This document shows, in pieces, positions 44,396 through 58,600 of a stretch of DNA of 64,000 bases (the stretch's first letter is position 1; each line of letters opens with the position of its first letter). The stretch lies in the NCBI GenBank assembly GCA_027627225.1, contig JAPFQT010000168.1:387501-451500 (forward strand), written 5' to 3'. The notes under the pieces are model-generated. The model did no database searches. It saw nothing but the letters and a program-made list of their open reading frames with translations, and was not told the origin of the DNA. This DNA is from Congeria kusceri. Lineage: Eukaryota > Mollusca > Bivalvia > Myida > Dreissenidae. The position numbers and the translations under genes were made by a program.

Positions 44396-46381
44396 AGGAC
44401 CAACTATAATATAATATAAAATATAATATTTGACCAATAAAACAACGTCTTTTAAGTTCATCATAATTCATAACAAATAGTAATCACGTGTTTGCCGACT
44501 GTTTGTTACACAATAGTCTTACTAACACTTTTTATTGATATTTTATTTACAATATTCACTTTGTGTATTTATACTTTATATTCAATATTTATCATAGAAA
44601 AAGACAAGAAATCCAGTTCATGATAATTCTTCCCCATAAATAATGAATAGTTCACGTCCATATGCGCACACAAATGGAATAGCTGCATACAATGTGGTGA
44701 CTGAGTTTATATTTTAAATGCAAGTACATGCGCTACTTACAGGAATGTAGCGAAGACAATCTTGGATACGACAGAATCTTTCTACTTCAAACTGTTATGG
44801 CCGAAGTAAAATCTTACTTTTAATGTGTATTTCTTCCTTTACTGATAGCATACCCTGACAGTATGACGGAGTCAGTGAACAATGTTTGATTACTATTTTT
44901 AATAATATTACATTTATAATAATATTACAATTTAAAACAAAAGTCATTACACTTCAATGACAATACAATAACAATGCTACTTATTTGAATAAGATATGTT
45001 TATACCAAATTAGTGTTGAGGCCTTGAACGCTAGAACTGGCTATTGTTTTAAGATGTATATGGTTATATGGTATGTATAAGTAAACTACTACTGATGAAT
45101 TAAAGGGCATATTGACAGTATTTCGAATATAGATATACATTATTAAAACAAGAAAATTTCATATATTTTTCAATTACTAACAATTTTATGGATGGAATCG
45201 TTAAAAAAAGGAATATATACACATATACGAAGACAAAAATGAATTTTGTCCTGGCACAGTTCCAGTAGAATTCAAAATAACGCCTACAAAATTGCTTTCT
45301 TTAATGAAAACATTCCAGCACTATGCAACGATTATCAAAGGTGCATATGTGCGTAATGCTACCTGTTTACAGAAACAATGCCATCATATTAAATAATGCT
45401 TCAAATGCTTCAATATGTATACACTAAATGATTTTTATTTCTGCAAATGTCATTGCCGATCTACCGTCAATACGCCCTTTTAGTTAATGGTTTGAAACAT
45501 ATCACACTACGAAAACATGTATATCAATGCCCGTTTTACGCTGGAACGATAGTATGTAGTATACAGATAAATGATGTAGCCATCTTGGGAAGATCTACAC
45601 CATTTACATTTTCTACAATATACCGGTAGTTCAAACATGGATTATTTTTACCTAGGGAATATGAAACACTGAATTTTTACTGTTCTACAAGTTATACACC
45701 GGAAAATCATAAACAAATATGAAAATGTAGATCTGAAAACAAAAATGCACCTTCTGGTGTCCAATACAAAGTCTCTAACAAAAAATAAATAACAAAATAA
45801 TTATAGAAAACACTATAATTGCTAGTAGGACAACAACTTTGCCTAAATAGCTACAGAACTGATATGGTTTGGATTATTAACTGTCTACTGAAATGTTTAA
45901 TTAGACTAACTGCAACAAAAGTATTATGATTGTAGAATTGACGCAATTGTCAACTGATAATAAACCTAAACATATAGGAAATATTCAAATAGAATATACT
46001 TCAATGAAAAATATTGTATTGCTATAAATGAAGATTGCTAACATTTGGTACAAAAAGGAATCAACAACATTTTAATCTGACTAACCTCAAATGGTGTAAG
46101 AATCTATTTGTAGAATCATTTCAACTTTATTACCATTTTCAACAATTAAAATGGACGAAACCTCACTTTTTATTCTCCAAACATTGCAAAAGTGTTTTAT
46201 TGCAAAGTGTATTTTTTGGTGGAATAACTAAGTGAGACTTTTCAACGATGAAAACACACTAAATAAAACAAAATTTAAAATTACTGGATAATAAATATTT
46301 TACAGACTGCTATTAACTAATATTTTGTAGAATAATTGCAAGTTTGTGACATTTTTCGGTAAATATAAAAGCAGACTACAC
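44396..46381 (-). other. Downstream of the myosin V stop, probable 3'UTR
   Basis: No coding sequence is supported. Sequence immediately below 46382 is the start of the minus-strand 3' untranslated region; its end cannot be placed because AT-rich polyadenylation-like hexamers are frequent. Confidence 0.5.
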
Positions 46382-46621
46382 CTAACACCTAACCACAAGT
46401 TTTGCTATAGAGAGCTGCTGTGGCACCTCTATGGTCTCCAGGGTGATATTGGAAGGGTTGAAAGGGAAGGTAACTGAGTAGGAGAACTTGAGGTCCATCA
46501 GCAGTGAGGTGTCAGTGTTCTCCCTTTCCTTCAGTTTCTGTTGAATCTTGCGGATGAAGGAGATCGGGACGCGCTCCTCGAATTCGTCGACCGGCGTGTA
46601 GAGGTTTAGTATCTTCACAAT
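46382..46621 (-). CDS. MYO5: MYO5 terminal exon
   Basis: Encodes [20 protein letters not shown] and runs to [14 protein letters not shown] and the stop. Acceptor CATTTCAG. The phase-0 join to the previous exon is exact. Confidence 0.95.
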   Translation of the reverse strand: MVKILNLYTPVDEFEERVPISFIRKIQQKLKERENTDTSLLMDLKFSYSVTFPFNPSNITLETIEVPQQLSIAKLVVRC

Positions 46622-49600
46622 CTGAAATGTTACATATCCCAAAGTCTCCATGAATTTGTTTAGTACACAATGTTTAAAGCATAATTATAACAATTAGCCA
46701 GGTTCGGCTAGCTCAGTTGGTAGAGCGCTAGACTGTCAATTCGGGGATCGTGAGTTCGAATCCCAGCCCCACCACATAACTTGTGTGGGGATTGATCATG
46801 AAATTATTTCTTCGGCCATTGTCCCCCTACCTCCGATTCAAGTAGGGCAGTTGTCAGTTACTGGCATAGGTATATGCACTTAGTACTGGTAAATTGCTTA
46901 GATCGGCTAAGCTTGCCCAGGAAAAGTGTGAGTAGGTTAACTGACCGCCGTGATATGACTGAAATACTGTAAAAAACAGCAAAAATTCCTAACAAAACAA
47001 ACAAACAAACAAACTCATAAAGTTATTCATTCGAGAAAGCACAACTCAAAGGTAAGGTAAAATCACTTAACTCGATGAGTCTATCTATATTTTGTCAATT
47101 GTTTAATATATATTTTTAGTTAGAGTGTCGGATAGGGATTGGATACTAATGAAGATCTCCCATCTTTCAAAAATCATTATTATTAAAACAAGAGCTGTTT
47201 GGGTTTATATAATATATGTGGCGCGCCGTGAGAAAACCGGTCTTAATGAATGTGCGTAAAGTGTCGTCCCGGATTAGCCAGTGCAGTCTGCACAGGCTAA
47301 TCCGGGATGACACTTCCCGCCTAGAGTGGATTTGTGGTTAGAAGACACTTGATGGAACAGAAAATACCATTAAAGCGGAAAGTGCCGTCCCGGATTAGCC
47401 TGTGCGGACTGCACAGGCTAATCTGGGACGACACTTTACACACATGCATTAAGCCCGGTTTTCCCACGAGACGCCCCCTCTAGGGCCAGAGCCATCTTTA
47501 GAAAATCAAGTTTGGCAAAGATCGGATGAAAACTGTAGGACTTTGTGTTCAGAAACAGGTAAACGGGCCATTTTTTGATAATTCAAGATCATAACTCTGC
47601 AGTCGCTGAGCTGAAATGGCTAATTATCAAACTTGGCTGAGTCCATTTTCATTAAGTTTGATGAAGATCAGATGAAAAATGTTCAACATAGACTGCGGAA
47701 AAAAATTGTGTGGTCCACTGACAGACTGATCAACATTTGCAAACCAGTATAATCTGCCATCTTTGATGGGATGTGTAATAAGTTAAAGACTACGCACCTG
47801 TGGCACTGTCAGCTTGGAGCACATCTCACACACGCTGTCCACATCGGAGTCCGTCTTGCGGGCCTGCAGCAGCTGTGAGGCCTGGATGATGGGCTCCAGG
47901 CTCGAGCCCGCGCCCGACTCCTGCAGCTTGTTGTCCCGCAGCCATTGCTCCATGTGAGACAGGTTGTATCTGCAATAGTGAAAATATTAGTAATACAATT
48001 ACCAACAACTGCCATGGGAAATTAGCCAATGGCATAATAATCATATGACCACAATAATGTCCAATGGAGATAATCAGTCTACTTATTGAAGGGCCCGGCT
48101 ACCTCAGTTGGTAGAGCGTTGAACTGTCAATCCATAGATCGTGAGTTCACTACCCAGCCCGGCCACATAACTTGTGTGGGGATTGGTCATGAAATTATTT
48201 CAACGGCCATTCTCCCCCTACCTCTGATTCCAGTAGGGCAGTTGTCAGTTACTAGCACAAGTATGTGCACTTAGTACTGGTAACCCGCTTAGATCGGCTA
48301 AGCTTGCCCAAGAAAAGTGCGAGTAGCGATATGACTGAAATACTGTTAAAAACTGTGACAAATCCAAACAAAACAAACACAATCTAGAACTTTTGTTAAA
48401 GATACAGCCCACATGGTGTTGATCAAACACTAGGGAAGCTAAACTTTTGGTCATTATAAACCAACGGGAGGTAATCAACCTACATTTCATTCATCATATA
48501 TCAAAGAGAGGTAACCTCATGCGGTCCAAGGGCATGCAAATCAGGTATGAGGCTCATACCTGATTTGCATGCCCTTGGATCAGTTACACATGTCCTTCCT
48601 CAGTAGCAGATTATTAAGGGCACTTGCCCCCCAGAAGAAGTTGAAATCAAGGTAGGTAAGCACACTAAATAACTACATACCAAAGGGAGATAACCTCATA
48701 CCTGATTTGCATGCTCTTGGACCAGTTACACATGTCCTTCCACAGTTGCAGATTATTAAGGGCATTTGCCCCCCGGAAGAAGTAGAAATCAAGGGAGGTA
48801 AGCACACTAAATGACTACATACCAAAGGGAGATAATCTCATACCTGATTTGCATGCCCTTGGACCAGTTACACATGTCCTTCCTCAGTAGCAGATTATTG
48901 AGGGCACTGGCTCCTAGGAAGTAGTAAACCTGTCTGAAGATCTGCTTGATCAGCTCTGGGTCCACCGCGTGCTGGGTGAGAACTCGCAGGAACAGGTTCA
49001 TCTGCAAATCAGAATTCATTTTTTTCACCATTGATAATCTGGGGGCGAAATGTACGAATGCAAAATATCTAAATTTATATTGTCTGTGCTATATTCCTCT
49101 ACCTGAATTATAATGCTTGTATTTTCCGAATGTTTCTGAATGTTTTGACACTGATGACTAATGTAACTGGAATGTTTAAAAAAAAATTCAAAATGTAAAA
49201 AATGAGACTTCCAAAAACCGCCATCTTAGGTTACACTCCACATGTAACACCTGAATTGCTAAAAAAGCAATTCTCTGACTAGCCCAAATAATCTAGTGCC
49301 AAAAATCTCCAATGTCTCATTAAAACGAGCTTCATTCAATAAAGAATAGTCATTTGTCACAAGGCATATTAAGTTAAATTTTAATACATAATCTAGATAC
49401 ATGTATTATCTATAAAAATATTATCTATACAAATAATTATCTATACAAATAATTATCTATAAAAATACATTACCAAGATAATTATATACATAATGTAGAT
49501 AAATATATTATCTACATAAAAACATTATCTAGATATAAACATTATCTAGATATCTACGTACAGATTTCATGAGACTATCCAGGGAGTATTCAGGCGTGTC

Positions 49601-52600
49601 CTCAGCCCGACTTGAACTCCGACCCCGCAGACCACTTGGTTTGCTCCCTGTCAGGCCTGCGATTGCCTCGTGTTCAAGAACTGCCGGAACTAAATGGGGA
49701 ATAACAAAATATGGGATGAAATTGTTAGATTGAAATGTAAAATGGCAAAACCAGGGTGGCATCTTGGCATCTTAAATTAGGAAGTAATACTTCCTGATAT
49801 TTCCCTGACCGAAAAGTGGTTTTCCATGACATTTATTATCAGATTACTGGCAAAATTATTGCAAAGAAATTATTGTGCGTACAAATTGTACACAACTATA
49901 ATATTTAAATTGTTTCATCGTCACAAGAATATTATTATTTCCAAAAGTCTATAGTTCACTTTTCCAGAATTCCCTAATTGTCCCCTAATTTTTTTCAAAT
50001 TTTTTTTTTTCTCCTGCCTGCAGGGAATTGTTTCCATTTTTTCCCTGTTTTCCGAGTCCAGTGGGTTTTTTTTACATTTGAGGGAAAAGCGGCGGGGCCC
50101 TTCAGATGGGGAATTTTACGGCAAAAGGGGATTTTTTTTAGAAAAGAATTATAACATGTTTATATTCTACTTTGATATAAAACATTAATAAATTGTTTTC
50201 CTACAAATGATAACTTGGATTAACTTGGTTTGATGAAAAATTGCTGGGATTGTTATGAAAACTCCTATCTTAGCCAATTTTTTTTCAGATTTTGGTCTTC
50301 TTTTTTTTCAAAATGAAGCTGTATTCTGAGGGGAATTTTAAGGTAAATTTAGGGGAAAACTAGATACTTTTTAAGCTGGGGAATGGGGCCAAATTTCGGC
50401 CCCAAATTGGCCCTAAAAAAAACACTGCTGAGTCAGGGGCCACCCTTCAAAGAACCAGCCAAATAAAATGGTTTCATAAGTTTATGTTTCGTTTCTGTCT
50501 TTCATAGTAACAAAATAACATCACAGTACTGTTTTCAGAATGTTCTCTGTAAAATATTGCTCATGATGGCAAGTAATGGACTAACCCCAAGTCTGCCTAT
50601 ATAAAACTGAGAAGTTGAGCAAGCTCAACATCAACAAGTCACACTGCGTACGGTCTTGTGCTAATTTCAAACACTATAATATTACCTATAGATAATTATT
50701 AGGGTAACCAACCGACTGTCACGTTATACCTATAGAAGGCTGTATGGTAGCCTCCATGTTCTTGATCAGTGTCTGATAGATCCACACTGCGAGGTCACTG
50801 AACACCTGCCGGTACTCGGACAGGTCAAAATTGCGCAGGCAGTGCTCGTTCTGGCGAGGGGTGTTCTCCGTCTGGAACTGTTTCTCACCGCTGTACTGTT
50901 TAAGCGTGTGCAGGAACCGACATGTGTTGGCCAGCCAGAGAGTGACGCGCTCTACATCATCGTGGTGTTTCTGGGAAATAAAATTTCAAATATAGCACAA
51001 CACTCAATATGTGCTACACGTTTTGGTAAATACATGTCACAATGGGCAACATTCCAGAAACTTTTGTAATTTAAATACATCCTTGATATTAAAATCATCA
51101 TTTGTGGCGCGTCATGGGAAAACCGGACTTAATGCATGTGCGTAAAGTGTCGTCCCGGATTAGCCTGTGCAGTCCGCACAGGCTAATGCAGGACGGCACT
51201 TTCCGCCTACAGTGAATTTATGTTTAGAAGAGACTTCCTTGTAACAGAAAATACCATAAAAGCGGAAAGTGCCGTCCCAGATTAGCCTGTGCGGACTGCA
51301 CAGGCTAATCCGGGACGACACTTTACGTACATGCATTAAGTCCGGTTATCCCACGACGCCCCTCATTTTCTTTCACTGTAAGATATGGTAACTTTAGCTT
51401 TATTTGCTGTTGCAAGGTTGTTATTATTACCCGATTATTTGATAATGACAACGCTGTGTTGGTACCATAATGACAACGCTGTGTTGGTACCATAATGACA
51501 ACGCTGTGTTGGTACCATAATGACAACGCTGTGTTGGTACCATAATGACAACGCTGTGTTGGTTCCATAAACCCATTCAAGCCCCAGTCCATATAATATA
51601 ATTCAATACATCTTCAATTGGAATTAGTTCTAATAAAAGTTAACGACATTCATTTTATAATGTCTATGTTCAAAAACGCTTGGTACGAACGGAATATACA
51701 TGTACATTCTGATTTTACTCAAGAGGCATCACCAGCTATCGATTACAGATAACTATATGATAAAAAGTTACCAAAACATTATTATTTTACCGATTTCAAT
51801 GCGGTGTTTTGTATTTTGATTGGTAAAATGTCCATTAAAAACATTTTTTTTCTTTAACATATTGCTGGACAGCTGCTTTAAATTTATATAATTTCCGGTA
51901 CACATAATTAGCGGTCTAGTTAGAAGGTCGTGACAGGTTTCTTACACGACGCCCAATTATGTCACCACCACACCACACAACATGATTATACCAGTATCAG
52001 TCATTAACAGACAAATCATTACTGCAAGAGAGTATACTCCCCTTTATAAACATTTTTGTAGTAAGAGTAAACTTTTCAAAATATAATAATATAACAGAGA
52101 TATTTATTAATAGACAAACATAAAATATCGCAAATATTTAAATGTGACATTGAATTTTTCTACATTTCTGGGAACATTTTAGTGCACCAAAATTATCAGT
52201 TATAATTATGGTAAATGATCTAAGATAAAAGTCATGTGAGTGCATGATACAAAAGCCATCGGTGCTCGTTACCTTGACGACCTTCTTGATGCCGTTGATG
52301 GTGCTGGTGAGGAAGGACCTCACTTTCTCGTCATCGTTGATGAAGTCAGTGTGTCTCACACACATGAACAGTAGATATGCTGGCAGACCCGGCATTAGGC
52401 ATGTTGCAACCTTCGGTTTTAACTCTGGAAAGCCAATGAAAGTTTTCTTATTTAAATTGTGCGACACAGAGGTTTTGACTACAGTTAAACAGATAAGATT
52501 CATAAAATTAATCCTGTGGCTGTTTCATGAACAGGTCTAAATTTTATCTGAGAATTTCACTTATGAACGTCTGAAGTTAACATTTCCCTTAGGAGCTTTG

Positions 52601-55600
52601 TGCCTTACCCACGTTGAGAGCCTTGATGTGGGAGATGTCATAATTCCCCATACTACCCAGGACGAGAGCCTTGATGTGGGGGATTTCATAATTCCCCATA
52701 CGACCAGGATGAGAGCCTTGATGTGGGAGATTTCATAATTCCCCATACTACCCAGTATGAGAGCCTTGATGTGGGAGATTTCATAATTCCCCATACTACC
52801 CAGTATGAGAGCCTTGATGTGGGAGATTTCATAATTCCCCATACTACCCAGGATGAGAGCCTTGATGTGGGAGATTTCATAATTCCCCATACTACCCAGT
52901 ATGAGAGCCTTGATGTGGGAGATTCATAATTCCCCATACGACCCAGGATATAAGCCTTGATGTGGGAGATTTCATAATTCCCCATACTACCCAGGATGAG
53001 AGCCTTGATGTGGGAGATTTCATCATTCCCCATACTACCCAGGATGAGAGCCTTGATGTGGGGGATGTCATAATTCCCCATACTACCCAGGATGAGAGCC
53101 TTGATGTGGGAGATGTCATAATTCCCCATACTACCCAGGATGAGAGCCTTGATGTGGGAGATGTCATAATTCCCCATACTACCCATGATGAGAGCCTTGA
53201 TGTGGGGGATTTCATAATTCCCCATACTACCCAGGATGAGAGCCTTGATGTGGGAGATGTCATAATTCCCCATACTACCCAGGATGAGAGCCTTGATGTG
53301 GGAGATGTCATAATTCCCCATGCTACCCAGGATGAGAGCCTTGATGTGGGGGGTTTCATAATTCCCCATACTACTCAGGATGAGAGCCTTGATGTGGGAG
53401 ATTTCATAATTCCCCATACTACCCAGGATGAGAGCCTTGATGTGGGAGATTTCATAATTCCCCATCTACCCAGGATGAGAGCCTTGATGTGGGGGATTTC
53501 ATAATTCCCCATACGACCAGGATGAGAGCCTCGATGTGGGCGATTTCATAATTCCCCAAATTACCGAGTATGAGAGTCTTAATGAGGGGCATTTCATAAT
53601 TCCCCATACGACCAGTATGAGAGCCTTAATGCGGGGCATTTCATAATTCCAAATATTACCCAGCACTAGAGCCTTCATGAGGGGCATTTGATAATGCCCC
53701 ATATTACCCAGTATGAGAGCCTTGATAAGGGGGATTCCATAATGCCCCATATTACCCAGTATGAGAGCCTTGATAAGGGGGATTCCATAATTCCCCATAT
53801 TACCCAGTATGAGAGCCTTGATGAGGGGCATTTCATAATACCCCCTAGTACCTAGTATGAGAGCCTTAATGAGGAGTATTTCATAATTCCCCATATTACC
53901 CAGTATGAGAGCCTTGATGAGGGGCATTTCATAATTCCCCATACGACCCAGGATGAGAGCCTTAACGAGGGGCAATTCATAATTCAGTATGAGAGAGCCT
54001 TGATGAGGGGCATTTAATAATTCCCCATATTACCTACTATGAGAGCCTTGATGAGGGGGATTTCATAATTCCCCATATTACCCAGTATGAGAGCCTTGTT
54101 AAGGGGGATTTCATAATTCCCCATATTACCCAATATGAGAGCCTTGATGAGGGGCAATTCATAATTCCCCTAATTACCCAGTATGAGAGCCTTGATGAGG
54201 GGGATTTCATAATTCCCCATATTACCCAGTATGAGAGCCTTCATGAGGGGCATTTCATAATTCCCATATTACCCAGCATGAGAGCCTTCATGAGGGACAT
54301 TTCATAATTCCCCATATTACACAGCATGAGAGTCTTGATGAGGGGCATTTCATAATTCCCGATATTACCCTGTATGAGAGACTTGATGAGGGGCATTTCA
54401 TAATTCCCCATATTACCTAGTGTGAGAGCCTAGATGAGGGGAATTTCATAATTCCCCATATTACCCAGTATGAGAGCCTTAAGGAGGGGCATTTCATAAT
54501 TCCCATATTACCCAGCATGAGAGCCTTGATGAGGGGCATTTCATAATTCCCCATATTACCCAGTATGAGAGCATTGATGAGGGGGATTTCATAATTCCCC
54601 ATATTACCTAATATGAGAGCCTCAATGAGGGGGATTTCATAATTCCCCATATTACCCAGTATGAGAGCCTTAATGAGGGGCAATTCATAATTCCCCATAT
54701 TACCCATCATGAGAGCCTTGATGAGGGGCATTTCATAATTTCCGATATTACCCAGTATGAGAACCTTGATGAGGGGCATTTCATAATTCCTCCTATTACC
54801 CAGTATGAGAGCCTTGATGAGGGGCATTTCATAATTCCCCTATTACTCAGCATGAGAGCCTTGATGAGGGGCATTTCATAATTCCCCATATTAGAATGAG
54901 AGCCTCAATGAGGGGCATTTCATAATTCCCCATATTACCCAATATGAGAGCCTTAATGAGGGGCATTTCATAATTCCCCATATTACCCAGTACGAGAGCC
55001 TTGATGAGGGGGATTTCATAATTCCCCATATTATCCAGCATGAGAGCCTTTATGAGGGCATTTAATAATTCCCCATATTACCCAGTATCAGAGCCTTGAT
55101 GAGGGGCATTTCATAATTCCCCATATTACCTAGCATGAGAGCCTTAATTAGGGGCATTTCATAATTCCCTATTTTACCCAGGATGAGAGCCTTAATTAGG
55201 GGCATTTCATAATTCCCCATATTACCTAGTATGAGAGCCTTGATGAGGGGGATTTCATAATTCCCCATATTACCTAATATGAGAGCCTTAATAAGGGGGA
55301 TTTCATAATTCCCCATATTACCCAGTATGAGAGCCTTAATGAGGGGCAATTCATAATTCCCCATATTACCCAGCATAAAAGCCTTGATGAGGGGCATTTC
55401 ATAATTTCCGATATTACCCAGTATGAGAACCTTGATGAGGGGCATTTCATAATTCCTCCTATTACCCAGGATGAGTGCCTTGATGAGGGGCATTTCATAA
55501 ATCCCCTATTACTCAGCATGAGAGCCTTGATGAGGGGCATTTCATAATTCCCCATCTTACCTAGTATGAGAGCCTTAATGAGGGGCATTTCATAATTTCC

Positions 55601-58600
55601 CATATTACCCAGTATGAGAGCCTTGATGAGGGGGATTTCATAATTCCCCATATTATCCAGCATGAGAGCCTTTATGAGGGCATTTAATAATTCCCCATAT
55701 TACCCAGTATCAGAGCCTTGATGAGGGGCATTTCATAATTCCCCATATTACCTAGCATGAGAGCCTTAATTAAGGGCATTTCATAATTCCCTATTTTACC
55801 CAGGATGAGAGCCTTAATTAGGGGCATTTCATAATTCGCCATATTACCCAGTATGAGAGCCTTATTGACGGGCATTTCATAATTCCCTATTTTACCCAGT
55901 ATGAGAGCCTTGACCAGTGGAGTCTCGTCCTCCTTCTTGTACTCCAGCATGCCCATGTAGTTCCTCTCCCGGTGCCTGATGTGGGCCACGTTCTCCACAC
56001 TCTTCGTCTCCTCCTTCTCAAGGTCTGCCTGGATTTCTGCCGCTGCAAATGTAAATGGCAATGTTAGTGCTAAGGGAGACAACTGAAGGAGCAAAAATGT
56101 TACAATTAAGGGAAACAAATCTGATCATGTTAATAATGTATCTAAAGGACATAATAAATGTTGAGTCTGCAACCAAAAGATTTTTAAGTTTCCTAATTTG
56201 CAAACTGCTTGGATTAATGCCACTAAAAGTGCTAAAGGTGAAGTTAGAACTAAGGGAGCCAACTGCTTTAAAGTCTTAAATGTGTATGATAAAAGAAAGG
56301 GAGATTACTCTGATTCTTATTCTGAAAATTGGTAGCAAAGTTCAAATGAAAATGTTACCAGTAAGGGGAATTATTCTGATAATACTGATAATTTATCTAA
56401 AGGACAAAATGATTGGACTTCAACCTAAATAATTTGCCATCTGCCTGAATTTCTGCCACTGAAAGTGCAAATGGCAATAGTAGAACTAAGGGAGACAACT
56501 GTGTTAATCAGGTAATGGATGTGCAAATGGAAATACTAGAGCTAAGGGAGATGACTGCTGAAATCTAATTATGTAAGGGACATAATTTATGATAAGTCTG
56601 GTTGGCAACTTAAATATTTATATAGTATAGCTGGTAATTTAAATATTTATTTATTTTCCTAATTTACAGATTGCATGGAGTTCTGCTGCTTAAATACAGA
56701 GGAAATATTAGAGCAAAGGGAGACAACTTATGACAGTGCAATAAGTAAGGGAGATTACTCTGACAATATAGGAATAATATCTAAGGATTTTACTGATGGT
56801 TAATAAACAGCCAAGGTAGACAACTAAAGATTTGACAATGTTACAAGTAAGGGAGATTACTCTGAAAATAGTGATGATATATCCAAAGGACATAATAGGT
56901 GATTAGTTTGGACGACAACCTAAATATTTATAAAATTTCCTTATTTGTCAACTGCCCAGATTTCTGTCGCTTAACATGCAAATGGCAATATTGTAACTAA
57001 GGAAAACAACTTATTTTATTGATACTGACATTATATCCAAGAGACTTAATGTAACTGCAAGCTGCAGTGAACTATAAAGACGAGGGGTGTTGAGATATAC
57101 CAGGAAACCTAATAAAGACAGTTTCATTATTGCTAAGCAACACTACCACATGTATATACTTCGTCATCCCTTCGATACTGGACTCTTCTTTCCTTGACTC
57201 AGTTTGTTTGTCATCACGTAAATTTGAATTCCATCAGAAATTAAAATCGGTTTAAATTTTGTTGATAATGAGGGGATCAACCATTTATTGTAAATAGGGG
57301 GAATCCTATTTTTTTGTTTAAAAACACGCTGTTATCGTCTGCAGTTTATATCGTTTAATTTACCTCTATCGATTAGTCCATGTTTATAACGGTTCTCACT
57401 TGCATTTTTACGGACTGTACAAATATGTTTAAACATCTAAACAATAATGTCCAAATTTTCCATTTGTTGTTACAATGGACAGGCTCCATTTTAGTGTGCA
57501 AATGTGTGACTTGCACATTCTTATTTTTAATTTTATTATAATTAACGAAAAAGATCCAACAACATGTATACAATTTGCCTATACATGCATAAAACAGGCA
57601 CATGGGTGAAATCATGTCAACAGTACTAACACTTCAATAATTCACTGTACCGTAAGAAAAAAACACCAAATAATGATGAAAAAAAACAACTAAAACCGAG
57701 TTGTAAACAAAAAGAGTGCTAGTACTTTCTCTTAAAATCCTCCCATAATAAACCTGACCTATTGCAGAAATGCTCGTTCCACACAAGAAATCCACTTTAT
57801 TCATTTTAATATGACTGTGCAGATATTATATTTATGTCCAACACTAAAACAAACTTCAAGTTATGTTTCCTATGGATAATTGGTGTTTAATGTGATCACT
57901 GCACTTTTAAATACAGAGAGTGAGAAAAACAAACCAGGAAAATGATATTTTAGTTTTTTGAAACTTTCCATTTATATTTTTTTCTTCATCAGAAGATTTG
58001 GACACTTACAAAATAATTATTTTCAAGTGTCCACAAACATAATTCAAAGGAGGTACTTATTTTCACAAATCAACAGCTTTGATGCCATTGTTTCACTGAA
58101 ACACAACACAATATTTCTTGATACGTCTGAATTCAGGGCCTACACAACTTAACTGAAATTGAAGCAGGAAGTCATACAAGAAAAAGAAGAATTAAACCTA
58201 GTATTGTGCAATGTTACTTCAATGACCATGAAAGAAGGTCATCAAAAAATACCAATCGTGCATGAGTGCCTGGTGTGTTGCCATTGTGTACTATTATTCA
58301 TGCATATCATATCACGGAAAAAATAGCGAATTTCAAAAACGAAGGAAAAAGAAATAAATTACAACAGCAGGTCGTATGCACATGTATGCAGGCATCTTAC
58401 CCGTGGTTGGACTGAGGGACATGGAGGATGTGAACAGAGGTCTGTACGATCTCCCAGGTACTCCTGACATGGCAGCCATGGTACAAACAAAATGTGTTAC
58501 CATGGAGAACTTGGTAATCAGAGAAAACTTAGTTGTCAACTAGTTATTTAAGAGAATTTGCATAGGGAAAATAAACAGAGTTGGACTGCATACTATACAG

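Noticed and set aside
46697..46769. Possible tRNA gene
   Set aside because: A and B boxes are present but the anticodon and acceptor stems do not pair, and a SINE body with an AACA-rich tail follows; a sister copy is at 48090.
52686..53975. Long open frames on both strands of the 48-bp array (up to 259 codons)
   Set aside because: The period is a multiple of three and the unit lacks stops in several frames, so both strands stay open by construction. Only the minus frame near 55900 connects to a real exon.
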